Shown here one piece after another: positions 1 through 10,759 of a DNA stretch of 64,000 nt. The notes under the pieces were generated by a model, which was not told the origin of the DNA, ran no database searches, and saw only the letters and a list, made by a program, of their open reading frames with translations. Each line of letters begins with the position of its first letter. Position 1 is the stretch's first letter. A program made the position numbers and the translations under genes. This DNA is from Thiococcus pfennigii. Lineage in GTDB: Bacteria; Pseudomonadota; Gammaproteobacteria; Chromatiales; Chromatiaceae. The stretch spans positions 62,977 to 126,976 of the forward strand of contig NZ_NRRW01000002.1 in NCBI RefSeq assembly GCF_016583835.1, given 5' to 3'.

Positions 1-1
1 G

Positions 2-652
2 AGCATCGACGCGGCGATCGAGGTGACACGCTCCCTGATCCGCCTCTACCAGGGACGGCTCGTGAACCTCTACGGCGAGGCGGGCGACATGGAGCGCGCC
101 GGCAAGGCCGTCCCGGAGGACCTGAGGGCCCGGATCGCGAGCGCGGAGACCATGATCCGCAACGCCTACACCAAGATCCTCGAGCACGAGCGGCAGCGCC
201 GCGAGGTCCATGCCGGTTTCGAGAGGGATCTCGCGCGCTACCAGCGGCTCGTCGAACCCACCGAGGCAGCGGCGGCCCCCTCGGGCGAGACGGAGGCACC
301 ACCGCCGCTCACCAACCTCGTGACCTGCGCCGACGCCGCCGAATGCGACCGACTCTGGCCGCTCGCCGTCGCCTATGTCCGGCGCCACGCGACCACGCCC
401 ATACACCTGGCCGGGGATCGCCTGATCGTCACCGCTGCACCGCGCAAGGCGGGTGACGTTGGCCTGATCCTCTCGCGGATCGCCGACGGCAGCGGGGCGG
501 GGGAGGCCCTGTTCCTCGATGTCCAGTGCCACCGGCCGCGCCAAGACGGGCGCACCTGCCAAGACCCGCGCGCACCGGAACTCATCACCGGCTTTCGGGC
601 GGCGCTCGACCGTGGGGCCGAGGAGGAGCCGCCCATGCCCGAGCCCCGTTAG
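2..652 (+). CDS. Hypothetical protein, 5' end outside window
   Basis: The reading frame is open from base 2, so the true start lies upstream; a GTG at 23 is in frame but is not convincing as a start. About 216 residues are visible. The first ~80 are charged and helical, probably coiled coil. After a short Ala/Pro linker comes a more compact segment with a CADAAEC motif and a 'RLWPLAVAYVRRH' stretch. The C-terminus is acidic and Pro-rich. I do not recognise the family. It is followed by an intrinsic terminator and faces argB tail to tail, so it is the last gene of a plus-strand unit that begins outside the window. Confidence 0.7.
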   Translation, partial: SIDAAIEVTRSLIRLYQGRLVNLYGEAGDMERAGKAVPEDLRARIASAETMIRNAYTKILEHERQRREVHAGFERDLARYQRLVEPTEAAAAPSGETEAPPPLTNLVTCADAAECDRLWPLAVAYVRRHATTPIHLAGDRLIVTAAPRKAGDVGLILSRIADGSGAGEALFLDVQCHRPRQDGRTCQDPRAPELITGFRAALDRGAEEEPPMPEPR

Positions 653-670
653 CGAGGGGCCGGGGGCATG

Positions 671-696
671 CGGGGCGGCAAGCCCGCCTCGTTTTT
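671..696 (+). terminator. Rho-independent terminator after the first gene
   Basis: An 8-bp stem, CGGGGCGG (671-678) pairing with CCGCCTCG (684-691) with one G-T wobble and a 5-base loop, is followed by TTTTT at 692-696. It lies 18 bases after the stop at 652 and before the convergent argB stop. Confidence 0.7.
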
Positions 697-705
697 GAAC
701 CGTTC

Positions 706-1644
<939 letters not shown>

Positions 1645-4170
1645 TCAGAACGGCAGCCGCAGGCCCGGCGCGGCCTGCTCCAGGAGGCGGCGGAACTGCC
1701 CCTGAACGGCGCCCAACGCCTCCTCGTCGTCGGCCTCGAAGCGCAACGCCAGACCCGGACGGGTGTCGGCGGCGCGCACCAGCCCCCAGCCACGCTCGAA
1801 CTCGGCGCGCAGTCCGTCGATCGTCCTGATCTCGGCCCCGACCAGGACCTGGCCTGCCACCCCCTGGATGGCCGCCATGACCTTGGCGGCATCGCCGCTG
1901 GCGAGCGGCACGTAGAGCTTTGGCGTCGCCCGTCCGACCGGGAGGGCCGCAAAGACCTCGGCGCTCGGTCGCGGGTCCTGCGCCAACAGCTCGATCAGCC
2001 GGGCGCCGGCATAGAGGGCGTCGTCGAAGCCGAACCAGCGGTCGTCGAAGATGATGTGACCGTCGGCGTCGCCGGCGATCAGCGCGCCGCACTGGCGCAG
2101 CTTGGCCTTGAGCCGGGCATGGCCGGAGCGCCACATCACCGGGCGGCCCCCATGGCGCAGCACCTCGCCGGCGAGCGCCCGGGAGCAGGCAACATCGTAC
2201 ACGACGTCAGTGCCCGGGTGACGCGACAGGACATCGATCGCGAGCAGCAGCAGCAGGGCGTCCGCGGCGATGAAGCGGCCCCCCGAGTCGACGACCCCGA
2301 GGCGATCGCCGTCCGTATCGAAGGCGAGACCGAGGTCCGCGCCCTCGGCGACGACCCGTTCGGCGAGCCCGAGCAGGCAGTCGGGCTGGGCCGGATCGAT
2401 GGCCCGTCCACCGGCCGTCGGATCGCACCCCAGATCGACCACCCGACAGCCTAGCCGTCGGTAGAGCACGGGCGCGACGACCGAGGTGGTCGCGCTGCCG
2501 CAATCGAGGACCACCTTCAGTACCCGCGCCGGCGTGATATCGCGCTCGACGTGTTCGCAATAGCGATCGACCAGGTCGCGCTCGACAAGGGCTCCCTCGC
2601 CGCTCGCGAAGTCCCCCTCGAGGATCCGCTCGCGCAGCGCGGCAATCTGCCCATCGACCAGCGGCTCGCCGTCGATGACGATCTTCACCCCATTGTATTT
2701 AGGAGGATTGTGCCCAGCCGTGACCATGACCCCAGCACTCTCGCCCTGGAACCGGGTGGCGAAGTACACGAGCGGCGTCGGCACCAATCCCAGGACGGTC
2801 ACATCGCAGCCGGCCGCACGCAGGCCCTCGATGGTCGCCTCGGCCAGGGCCTCAGACGAGACCCGTGTGTCGCGCCCGACGCAGACTTGCCGCCCGCCGC
2901 GGGCGCGGACCTCGCTGCCGATCGCGCGGCCGATCGTCCGCGCGAGCTCCTCGGTGAAGGTCTCGCCGACCAGCCCGCGGATGTCGTTGGCTCGGAAGAT
3001 CTCGGCCGGCACCTCGATCCCTGCCAGCCCGTCGGGCGCCGGTGGCGAGGCCGCCGGGCGCTTCTCGAGTACGGCCTTGAGCTCAGGCGCGAGGCCCTCG
3101 ATCTCCTCGCTGCTCGGCCAGTCCTCGTCGCCTGCCTGGACCGACTCAGTCGGCGCCGGACCGACACCGCCCGCCTCGGCGCGACCCGCCCCGACGAGGC
3201 GTTCGAGGAGCGGTCGGATCTGCGCCCGCAAACCCTCGGGCTCGGCGAGACGACACCGCGCGCCGCGCAGGCCGCGACCTTCGGCGGCGTCCTCGACGAG
3301 CGCCAGGATGCCGGCCAGATCGGCGACCAACGACCGCTGCTGGCGGCGCGCCGCCAGCGCGACGACGAGACCCGCAAGCGCCAGCAGCGCCAGCGAGAGG
3401 CCGGCGAGCTGCGCGAGGAACCCGACCGCGAGCCAACGGCCCTCGCCCGACCAGGCCGCCACGAGGAGGCGCGAATCTGGCACGGATGCCGTGTAATCGG
3501 GCTCGCCCCGGGGGGCGGCCGCGGCCGGATCGATCGTCACTCGATCGGCGCCGACCTGCTGCTGGTAACGGATCAGCCCGAGGTCGTCGCCCGCGGCGCC
3601 GACCTCGGGTAGCCAACCGAGCGACAGCCCGAGATAGACGACGCCGAAGACGCCGTCGGCGAGCGGATCGGTGATCGGTGCGGCGATCGCGAGGTGGCGC
3701 TCGGCGCTGCCGACGCGATGGACCTCCAGGACGCTGACCTGTCCCGACTGGGCCGTGCGGCGGACCAGGTCGCGACCGGCGAAGCTCAGTTCCGGGTCCT
3801 CTTCCGCCGGTGCCGAGGCATCGGCGAGCGAGCGAATCTGGACGACCACGGCCGCCGGCACGGCCCGGCGCAGCGCCTCCGCCTGGCGCGCCAGGCCCTC
3901 CTCGTCGCCAACGACGAGGGCCTCCACGAGGGCGGCGTCGCGGCCCCAGCGCTCCAGCGTCGCACGCAGTTCCTGCACGCGCACGGCCGTGTAGCCCCCG
4001 ATCAGGTCGGCCAGGCCGACCTGGCGCTGGCCATCGAGGGCCGCGTGCCGAGCACCGGCGGCGAGGGTCGCCAGGGCGATGGCCAAGAGCAGGAGCAGCG
4101 CGAGCGCGAGCGAGGGGCCGAGCCAGGACGCGATCAGGGGACGGCCGTGCGGGGCCCTCTTCTCTTCCAT
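1645..4170 (-). CDS. algC: AlgC-type phosphohexomutase homologue with altered active site, membrane anchored
   Basis: The protein has about 841 residues, starting at the ATG at 4170 (GAGGA seven bases upstream). The N-terminus has two membrane segments (about residues 12-37 and 235-262) around a probable periplasmic sensor-like domain, as in long AlgC proteins. The C-terminal half is a four-domain phosphohexomutase (IFRANDIRG onward). AlgC normally interconverts mannose- or glucose-1- and 6-phosphates for polysaccharide and LPS synthesis. Here the phosphoserine loop TGSHNP reads TAGHNP, the sugar loop GEMSGH reads GDADGH, the phosphate loop RASNT reads RAADT, and KTGH reads RSGH. The metal loop DTDGDR keeps its three Asp. 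The position between dut and argB matches Pseudomonas algC. Orthology by position is likely; mutase activity is doubtful. Confidence 0.85.
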   Translation of the reverse strand: MEEKRAPHGRPLIASWLGPSLALALLLLLAIALATLAAGARHAALDGQRQVGLADLIGGYTAVRVQELRATLERWGRDAALVEALVVGDEEGLARQAEALRRAVPAAVVVQIRSLADASAPAEEDPELSFAGRDLVRRTAQSGQVSVLEVHRVGSAERHLAIAAPITDPLADGVFGVVYLGLSLGWLPEVGAAGDDLGLIRYQQQVGADRVTIDPAAAAPRGEPDYTASVPDSRLLVAAWSGEGRWLAVGFLAQLAGLSLALLALAGLVVALAARRQQRSLVADLAGILALVEDAAEGRGLRGARCRLAEPEGLRAQIRPLLERLVGAGRAEAGGVGPAPTESVQAGDEDWPSSEEIEGLAPELKAVLEKRPAASPPAPDGLAGIEVPAEIFRANDIRGLVGETFTEELARTIGRAIGSEVRARGGRQVCVGRDTRVSSEALAEATIEGLRAAGCDVTVLGLVPTPLVYFATRFQGESAGVMVTAGHNPPKYNGVKIVIDGEPLVDGQIAALRERILEGDFASGEGALVERDLVDRYCEHVERDITPARVLKVVLDCGSATTSVVAPVLYRRLGCRVVDLGCDPTAGGRAIDPAQPDCLLGLAERVVAEGADLGLAFDTDGDRLGVVDSGGRFIAADALLLLLAIDVLSRHPGTDVVYDVACSRALAGEVLRHGGRPVMWRSGHARLKAKLRQCGALIAGDADGHIIFDDRWFGFDDALYAGARLIELLAQDPRPSAEVFAALPVGRATPKLYVPLASGDAAKVMAAIQGVAGQVLVGAEIRTIDGLRAEFERGWGLVRAADTRPGLALRFEADDEEALGAVQGQFRRLLEQAAPGLRLPF

Positions 4171-4227
4171 AGCCGCATCCTCGGTTCGTCGCTTCGCTCG
4201 GGAAACGCGCATCATCGACGGGCCACC

Positions 4228-4695
4228 TCAGCCGCGACCGCTGTGTCCAAAGCCGCCGGCGCCCCGGGCCGAATCGCAAAACGCCTCGACCACCTCCAGC
4301 TCGGCCCGCAGCACAGGCACCAGGATCAGCTGGGCGACACGCTCGCCGATCTGCATCCGATAGGGCCGCTCGCCGCGGTTCCAGCACGAGAGGAGGAGCG
4401 GCCCCTGGTAGTCCGAATCGATGAGGCCGACGAGGTTGCCGAGCACGACGCCGTGCTCGTGCCCGAGGCCCGAACGCGGCAGGATCATGGCCGCGACGCC
4501 CGGGTCGGCGATATGGATGGCCATGCCGGTCGGCACGAGGGCCGTCGCCCCCGGCACCAACACGAGCTCGGTCGTCAGCATCGCGCGCAGGTCGAGACCG
4601 GCCGAGCCGTCCGTCGCGTAGCGCGGCATCGGGAAGTCGCGCCCGAGGCGCTGGTCGAGGAGCTTAACCTGCAAGCGATGCGAGATAGCGTTCAA
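4228..4695 (-). CDS. dut: Deoxyuridine 5'-triphosphate nucleotidohydrolase (dUTPase)
   Basis: Dut hydrolyses dUTP to dUMP and pyrophosphate, keeping uracil out of DNA and supplying thymidylate synthesis. The 155-residue product has the five trimeric-dUTPase motifs in order: GSAGLDLRA (about residues 30-38), PRSGLG (about 73-78), GLIDSDYQG with the catalytic Asp (about 89-97), RVAQL (about 118-122) and the C-terminal GAGGFGHSG arm. The start drawn is a TTG at 4695 that overlaps the end of coaBC by 32 bases. A second TTG at 4674 would give an N-terminus closer to typical Dut, so the start is uncertain. It is translationally linked to coaBC. Confidence 0.95.
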   Translation of the reverse strand: MNAISHRLQVKLLDQRLGRDFPMPRYATDGSAGLDLRAMLTTELVLVPGATALVPTGMAIHIADPGVAAMILPRSGLGHEHGVVLGNLVGLIDSDYQGPLLLSCWNRGERPYRMQIGERVAQLILVPVLRAELEVVEAFCDSARGAGGFGHSGRG

Positions 4696-5893
4696 CGATG
4701 AGGTCCGCGAGTTGGTCGGCGAGAAGGGTCTTCGGCATCAACGGAAAGGCGCGGCGACCGCCGGGCCAGAGGACGACGAGGGCGTTGTCGTCGGTATCGA
4801 AGCCGCCGGCCCCGGTGCCGACCCGGTTGGCGGCGATCATATCGAGCCCCTTGGCCCGCAGCTTGGCCGTCGCGTGTTCCTCGAGCCGCTCGGTCTCGGC
4901 CGCGAAGCCAACCGTGAAGGGTCCCGCGGCCAAGGCGGCGACCTCGGCCAGGATATCCGGATTCCGGACCAGCTCGATGGTCAGCGCGGCGGCCGCCTTC
5001 TTGATCTTGCCGGCGGCCGGCGCGGCGGGGCGGTAGTCGGCGACGGCGGCGGTGGCGACGAAGAGGTCGCAGCCGGCGACCCGTTCCATGACCGCCGCGG
5101 CCATCTCCAGGGCCGTCTCGACCCGCACGAAGTCCGCGACCGGTGGCGGCGCCAACGCGCTCGGGCCGCTGATGAGCGTCACCGCGGCGCCGCGCGCGGC
5201 CAGCGCCGCGGCCAACGCGTAACCCATCCGCCCCGAGCTGCGGTTGCCGATGAAGCGCACCGGATCGAGCGGCTCGCGGGTCGGCCCGGCCGTGATCAGG
5301 ACGCATCGGCCCGCGAGGGGACCCGTTCGATGACCCGCGCGCCCTGGCCATGCCTCGGGCGCGAGCGCCGCGACGATCTCCGCCGGCTCGAGCATCCGCC
5401 CGGGCCCCTCCTCGCCGCAGGCCTGGGCGCCGCTCGCCGGCCCCAGGACCCGCACGCCGCGCGCCACCAGGCGGGCGAGATGCTCCTGGGTCGCCGGGTT
5501 GGTCCACATCCGATGGTTCATCGCCGGGGCCAGCACGAGGGGCGCCTCCGTCGCGAGCGCGAGCGTCGTCAAGAGATCGTCGGCCAGACCGAGGGCCAGG
5601 CGCGCCATCAGGTGGGCGGTGGCCGGCGCGACCAGCAGCAGGTCGGCCCAGCGGGCGAGCTCGATGTGATCCATCCCCGCCTCGGCCTGCGGATCGAGCA
5701 GCGCCTGGCGCACCGGCCGGCCCGAGACGGCCTGGAGCGTCAGCGGCGCGACGAAGGCGGCGGCGGCGCGGGTCATCACGACCTGCACCTCGGCGCCGTC
5801 CGCGCGCAGCCGGCGCACCAACTCGACCGCCTTGTAGGCGGCGATCCCGCCACTGATCCCCAATAGGATCCGGCTCCCCGGCTTGTCGCTCAC
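4664..5893 (-). CDS. coaBC: Bifunctional phosphopantothenoylcysteine decarboxylase/synthetase
   Basis: CoaBC joins cysteine to 4'-phosphopantothenate and decarboxylates the product on the way to coenzyme A. The N-terminal flavoprotein half ([10 protein letters not shown], then PAMNHRMW near residue 120) is CoaC. The C-terminal half ([16 protein letters not shown], then the KIKK and NPDIL segments) is CoaB, which uses CTP. I chose the GTG at 5893 rather than the in-frame codon 90 bases upstream because the flavoprotein fold begins eight residues later and a G-rich ribosome site precedes it. The length, 409 residues, is normal. It is the first gene of coaBC-dut-algC-argB and is divergent from radC. 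Confidence 0.95.
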   Translation of the reverse strand: MSDKPGSRILLGISGGIAAYKAVELVRRLRADGAEVQVVMTRAAAAFVAPLTLQAVSGRPVRQALLDPQAEAGMDHIELARWADLLLVAPATAHLMARLALGLADDLLTTLALATEAPLVLAPAMNHRMWTNPATQEHLARLVARGVRVLGPASGAQACGEEGPGRMLEPAEIVAALAPEAWPGRAGHRTGPLAGRCVLITAGPTREPLDPVRFIGNRSSGRMGYALAAALAARGAAVTLISGPSALAPPPVADFVRVETALEMAAAVMERVAGCDLFVATAAVADYRPAAPAAGKIKKAAAALTIELVRNPDILAEVAALAAGPFTVGFAAETERLEEHATAKLRAKGLDMIAANRVGTGAGGFDTDDNALVVLWPGGRRAFPLMPKTLLADQLADLIVERYLASLAG

Positions 5894-5973
5894 CTCGCCC
5901 CTGCTCCCCAGTCGGCCTCGCCTCGTCAGCGGCCAGTGTAGCCGATTTGCCCCGCGACGGGCGGCGCACGAAC

Positions 5974-5979
5974 TATAAT
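5974..5979 (+). promoter_or_regulatory. Probable -10 element of the radC promoter
   Basis: A perfect TATAAT stands alone in GC-rich sequence 60 bases before the radC start, in the coaBC/radC divergent gap. No good -35 lies at the usual spacing; the nearest TTGCCC (5947-5952) would leave a 21-base spacer. Confidence 0.45.
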
Positions 5980-6038
5980 GCAACGATACGATTCAAAGAC
6001 AGAGCGGGCCGCGCCGGTGCCCGAGCGCGAGGACAGGG

Positions 6039-6713
6039 ATGGCGATCACCGACTGGCCGACCGACGAGCGCCCACGCGAGCGCCTGCTGACGCGCGGCGC
6101 CCGCGCGCTGACCGATGCCGAACTGCTGGCGATCTTCCTGCGTACCGGCGTGGCCGGCAAGAGCGCCGTCGATCTCGCCCGCGACCTGCTCGCCGAACTC
6201 GGCGGGCTGCGCGGCCTGTTCTCGGCCGGACAGGAACAGTTCTGCCGCGGCAAGGGGCTGGGCCTGGCCAAATTCGCGCAGCTCCAGGCCGTCCTGGAGA
6301 TGAGCCGGCGCTATCTGGAGGACGGGATCTCCCGCATCGACGTCCTGACCAGCCCCGAGGCCACCCGCGACTATCTCAAGGCGCGCCTCTACGCCTACCC
6401 GCACGAGGTCTTCGCCTGCCTGTTCCTCGACAACCGCCACCGCGTGATCCGCTACGAAGAGCTCTTCCGCGGCACCATCGACGGGGCTAGCGTGCACCCG
6501 CGCGAGGTCGTACGCCAGGCGCTCATGATCAATGCCGCAGCCGTCATCTTCGCCCACAACCACCCGTCCGGGGTCGCCGAGCCGAGCCAAGCCGACATCC
6601 GCATCACCCAACGTCTGAAGGAGTCCCTGGCGCTGATCGACGTGCGGGTCCTCGATCATTTCATCGTCGGCGAGGGCCGCGGCACCTCGCTGGCCGAACG
6701 TGGACTCATCTGA
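6039..6713 (+). CDS. radC: RadC family JAMM/MPN protein
   Basis: The 224-residue product has the normal RadC layout: an N-terminal helix-hairpin-helix region ([13 protein letters not shown], then GLRGLFSA) and a C-terminal JAMM metalloprotease-like domain. The metal motif is clear: an upstream Glu, then AHNHPSG with the two His and SQAD with the Asp (about residues 172-187). RadC proteins were once linked to DNA repair, but their true role is not settled, and I infer none here. It starts at an ATG behind GAGGACAGGG. It sits head to head with coaBC, a common arrangement (the coaBC-radC-rpmBG region), but rpmB-rpmG are 26 kb away in this genome. Confidence 0.95.
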   Translation: MAITDWPTDERPRERLLTRGARALTDAELLAIFLRTGVAGKSAVDLARDLLAELGGLRGLFSAGQEQFCRGKGLGLAKFAQLQAVLEMSRRYLEDGISRIDVLTSPEATRDYLKARLYAYPHEVFACLFLDNRHRVIRYEELFRGTIDGASVHPREVVRQALMINAAAVIFAHNHPSGVAEPSQADIRITQRLKESLALIDVRVLDHFIVGEGRGTSLAERGLI

Positions 6714-6819
6714 CCGTCCCGGCCGCCGTTGGCGCGAGGGCGAGGGACCCATCGCCCTCGCGATCCCCCTCGGGGTCGCGGGGTAGCGCGGCAGCCCCAT
6801 TGCCCGGTATCGTATTTCG

Positions 6820-7635
6820 ATGAGTCGACCTGCCACCGTCTCCGATCTGCTCGCGATCATGGCCCGCCTGCGCGACCCGCAGGGCGGCTGCCCCTGGGAC
6901 CTCGCACAGACCTTCCGCACCATCCTCCCCTATACCCTCGAAGAGGCCTACGAGGTCGCCGAAGCGATCGAGGAGGGAGACATGGATGCGCTGCGCGATG
7001 AGCTCGGCGACCTGCTCCTGCAGGTCGTCTTCCACGCTCGGATGGCCGAAGAACAGGACCGCTTCGCCTTCGCCGACGTCGTCCAGGCGATCTGCGACAA
7101 GATGATCCGCCGCCATCCGCACGTCTTCGCCGACGCGGACCTGCGCACCGACGCCGAGCTACGCGCCAACTGGGAGCGCACCAAGGCCGCCGAGCGCGCG
7201 GCGAAGCGCCCCGCGGAGGCGGCCGGGGCCCTGGACGGCGTCGCCCGGGCCTTGCCGGCCCTGGCCAGGGCCGAGAAGCTGCAACGGCGCGCGCGGGCCG
7301 TCGGCTTCGATTGGGACGACATCGACGGCGTCCTCGACAAGGTCCGCGAGGAACTCGCCGAATGCCGCGCGACGCTCGCCGAGGAGGCCCCGGCCGGCGC
7401 CCGCCAGCACGAGATCGGCGACCTCCTGTTCGCCTGCGTCAACCTGGCGCGCCACATGGACGTCGAGGCCGAACAGGCCTTGCGCGCCGCCAACGCCCGC
7501 TTCGAGCGGCGCTTCGCCCACATCGAGGCAGGCCTGCGCGCGACTGGACTCGCGCCCGGACCGACGGTGCGCGAGGAGATGGAACGGCTCTGGGCCGAGG
7601 CGAAGGCGCACGAGGCGGAAGGCGAGAGGCGCTGA
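6820..7635 (+). CDS. mazG: Nucleoside triphosphate pyrophosphohydrolase
   Basis: MazG hydrolyses (d)NTPs to monophosphates plus pyrophosphate, a house-cleaning activity that also lowers ppGpp signalling. The 271-residue product has the tandem MazG folds. The N-terminal one carries GCPWD (about residues 25-29), the EEAYE metal motif (about 44-48) and the ELGDLLLQ segment. The C-terminal one carries DNA-box-like E(x)2E and HEIGDLLFA residues. Length and order are standard. The stop TGA overlaps the ATG of the next gene (TGATG), so mazG, the YjbQ-like gene and the Nudix gene form one translationally coupled unit. Confidence 0.95.
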   Translation: MSRPATVSDLLAIMARLRDPQGGCPWDLAQTFRTILPYTLEEAYEVAEAIEEGDMDALRDELGDLLLQVVFHARMAEEQDRFAFADVVQAICDKMIRRHPHVFADADLRTDAELRANWERTKAAERAAKRPAEAAGALDGVARALPALARAEKLQRRARAVGFDWDDIDGVLDKVREELAECRATLAEEAPAGARQHEIGDLLFACVNLARHMDVEAEQALRAANARFERRFAHIEAGLRATGLAPGPTVREEMERLWAEAKAHEAEGERR

Positions 7636-8051
7636 TGCAGGCACGCATCCAGGTCGCGACCCGGGCGCGCGAGGAACTCATCGACATCACCGCCGAGGTG
7701 CGCGCCGCCGTCGCGCGCAGCGGCGTCCGCGACGGCCTGGTCGCCCTCTACGCCCAGGGCGCGACCGCCGCCCTCATGATCCAGGAGAACTGGGATGCGA
7801 GCGTGCGCAGCGACGTCGTCGAGCTGCTGCGCCGGCTGATCCCGCGTGGCATCTGGCGCCACGACGCCGAGGACGGCAACGGCGACGCGCACCTCAAGGC
7901 CGGCCTCGTCGGCCCCTCCGAGACGATCCCGCTGAACGACGGCCAGCTCGGCCTCTCGACCTGGCAGAACATCTTCCTCTGCGAGTTCGACGGGCCGCGC
8001 CGCGAGCGTACCGTCCTCTGTACCATCCTCGCCGATCCGGACCCGCGATGA
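7635..8051 (+). CDS. YjbQ family protein lacking the usual His of the HTSA motif
   Basis: This 138-residue protein has the YjbQ/UPF0047 fold signature in its second half: HDAED, NGDAHLKAGLVG and LSTWQNIFLCEFDGPR. YjbQ proteins are annotated as secondary thiamine-phosphate synthases, but their physiological role is poorly defined. Where most members have a conserved HTSA or HTTA segment before INEN, this one reads QGATAAL then IQEN, so that His is a Gly; the two later His (HDAED and AHLK) are kept. The start is the ATG at 7635 inside the mazG stop, and the stop overlaps the next start (ATGA). I call it a divergent YjbQ of unknown activity. Confidence 0.85.
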   Translation: MQARIQVATRAREELIDITAEVRAAVARSGVRDGLVALYAQGATAALMIQENWDASVRSDVVELLRRLIPRGIWRHDAEDGNGDAHLKAGLVGPSETIPLNDGQLGLSTWQNIFLCEFDGPRRERTVLCTILADPDPR

Positions 8052-8905
8052 GCCTGCTCGAGAAGATCCATGCCTGCAACCGCTGGGACCCGGACGACTA
8101 CCGGCCATTCGTCGTCGCCGGCGAGCGCCTCGGCCTGGTCACGCGAGGCTTCGCCGCGGACCTCGCCTGGCACGGCGCGGACTTCCGGCTCGCCGACGAC
8201 GGCGCCCTGCACTGGCAAGCGGCGCCGACCGGCTTCGAGGCCCGCAGCGCGCGCTTCGCCGAGATCCTGGCCGGGCTCGTCGCCGACGGGCTCATCAGCC
8301 ACCGGCACGGGGAACCCTATCCGGTCTGTGCTGGGGGCCGGGATCAGGCGCGCTTCCTGATCGACCGCGCCGCCGCACCCTATTTCGGCGTACGCGCCTT
8401 CGGCCAGCACCTCAATGGCTTCGTGCGCACCGCCGACGGGCTCGCACTCTGGGTCGGGCGGCGCGCCGCGGACCGGCGCAACTACCCGGGGCGGCTCGAC
8501 CACCTGGTCGCCGGCGGCCTGCCCTGGGGCGTCTCGCTCGCCGAGAACCTGCGCAAGGAGTGCCACGAGGAGGCCGGCATGTCCCCGGCACTGGCCGACC
8601 GGGCGCGCCCGGTCGGGGCCGTGACCTACTGCCGGACCTCGGCGGCCGGTCTCAAGCCGGATGTCATCTACTGCTACGACCTGGAACTGCCGGAGGGATT
8701 CACGCCGGTCTGCACCGACGGGGAGGTCGAATCCTTCGCCCTGTGGTCGATCGAGCAGGTCCTCGCCACCGTGCGCGATACCGACGCCTTCAAGCTCAAC
8801 TGCAACCTGGTCATCATCGATTTCCTGATCCGCCACGGCCTGATCGGCCCCGACGAGCCCGACTACCTGGCCCTCGTCCAGGGCCTGCGCGCCCCGCTGC
8901 CGTGA
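8048..8905 (+). CDS. Nudix hydrolase with DUF4743-type N-terminal domain
   Basis: The 285-residue protein has an N-terminal ~110-residue domain of the type found fused to Nudix in thiamin-pyrophosphokinase-related proteins of yeast and plants. A Nudix domain follows (about residues 115-270). The Nudix box reads [20 protein letters not shown] then AGM (about 157-179), so the metal-binding Glu cluster is intact. The family may hydrolyse diphosphate-linked nucleotides or damaged thiamin diphosphate; the substrate cannot be read from sequence. It overlaps the YjbQ-like gene by four bases. Its pairing with MazG suggests nucleotide or cofactor clean-up, and the thiamin link of both the YjbQ annotation and this architecture is worth noting. 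Confidence 0.85.
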   Translation: MSLLEKIHACNRWDPDDYRPFVVAGERLGLVTRGFAADLAWHGADFRLADDGALHWQAAPTGFEARSARFAEILAGLVADGLISHRHGEPYPVCAGGRDQARFLIDRAAAPYFGVRAFGQHLNGFVRTADGLALWVGRRAADRRNYPGRLDHLVAGGLPWGVSLAENLRKECHEEAGMSPALADRARPVGAVTYCRTSAAGLKPDVIYCYDLELPEGFTPVCTDGEVESFALWSIEQVLATVRDTDAFKLNCNLVIIDFLIRHGLIGPDEPDYLALVQGLRAPLP

Positions 8906-8969
8906 GCGCGCCGGCTCCGCCGGCCGGCCGGCCAGGCGCGTCCCCTCCCTCACCAGCCGAAACGACACC

Positions 8970-10180
<1,211 letters not shown>

Positions 10181-10196
<16 letters not shown>

Positions 10197-10759
10197 GCGC
10201 GCTCGGACAGCTCGCGCACCGGGCGGAACGAGCGGCGGTGGACGGGGCTCGGACCGAGCCGAAGCAGGGCCGCCCGGTGCGCGGCGGTCGGGTAGCCCTT
10301 GTGCTCGGCGAACCCGTAGCCCGGATAGAGGGCATCGAGCCGCTGCATCTCGCGGTCGCGCGCGACCTTGGCGAGGATCGACGCGGCGCTGATCGCGGCG
10401 ACGCTGGCGTCGCCGCCGACGATCGCGCGCACCGGACAGGCGAGGATCGGACAGCGGTTGCCGTCGACGAGGACCTCGGTCGGCGCAACGCCGAGCCCGG
10501 CCACGGCCCGCTGCATCGCGAGCAAGGCCGCCTGGAGGATGTTGCCCACATCGATCTCGGCGACCGTCGCCCAGGCGAGCGACCAGGCCAGCGCCTCGGC
10601 CTTGATCGCCTCCTCGAGGCGTGCCCGGCGGGTCGCCGAGAGGCGCTTGGAATCGTCGAGCCCGGCGATCGGCCTGGCCGGGTCCAGGATCACGGCCGCG
10701 GCGGCCACCGGACCGGCCAGCGGCCCGCGACCGGCCTCGTCGACGCCGGCGATCAACAT
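10181..10759 (-). CDS. rnhB: Ribonuclease HII
   Basis: RNase HII cuts RNA in RNA:DNA hybrids and removes single ribonucleotides from DNA. The start is the ATG at 10759, giving [12 protein letters not shown], where Asp and Glu of the GVDEAGRGP motif are catalytic. The remaining acidic residues are in DDSKRLS and the VDGN segment, and the length of 192 residues is normal. It overlaps the end of lpxB by 7 bases and closes the long minus-strand cluster. Its stop lies inside the 3' end of ispG on the other strand. Confidence 0.95.
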
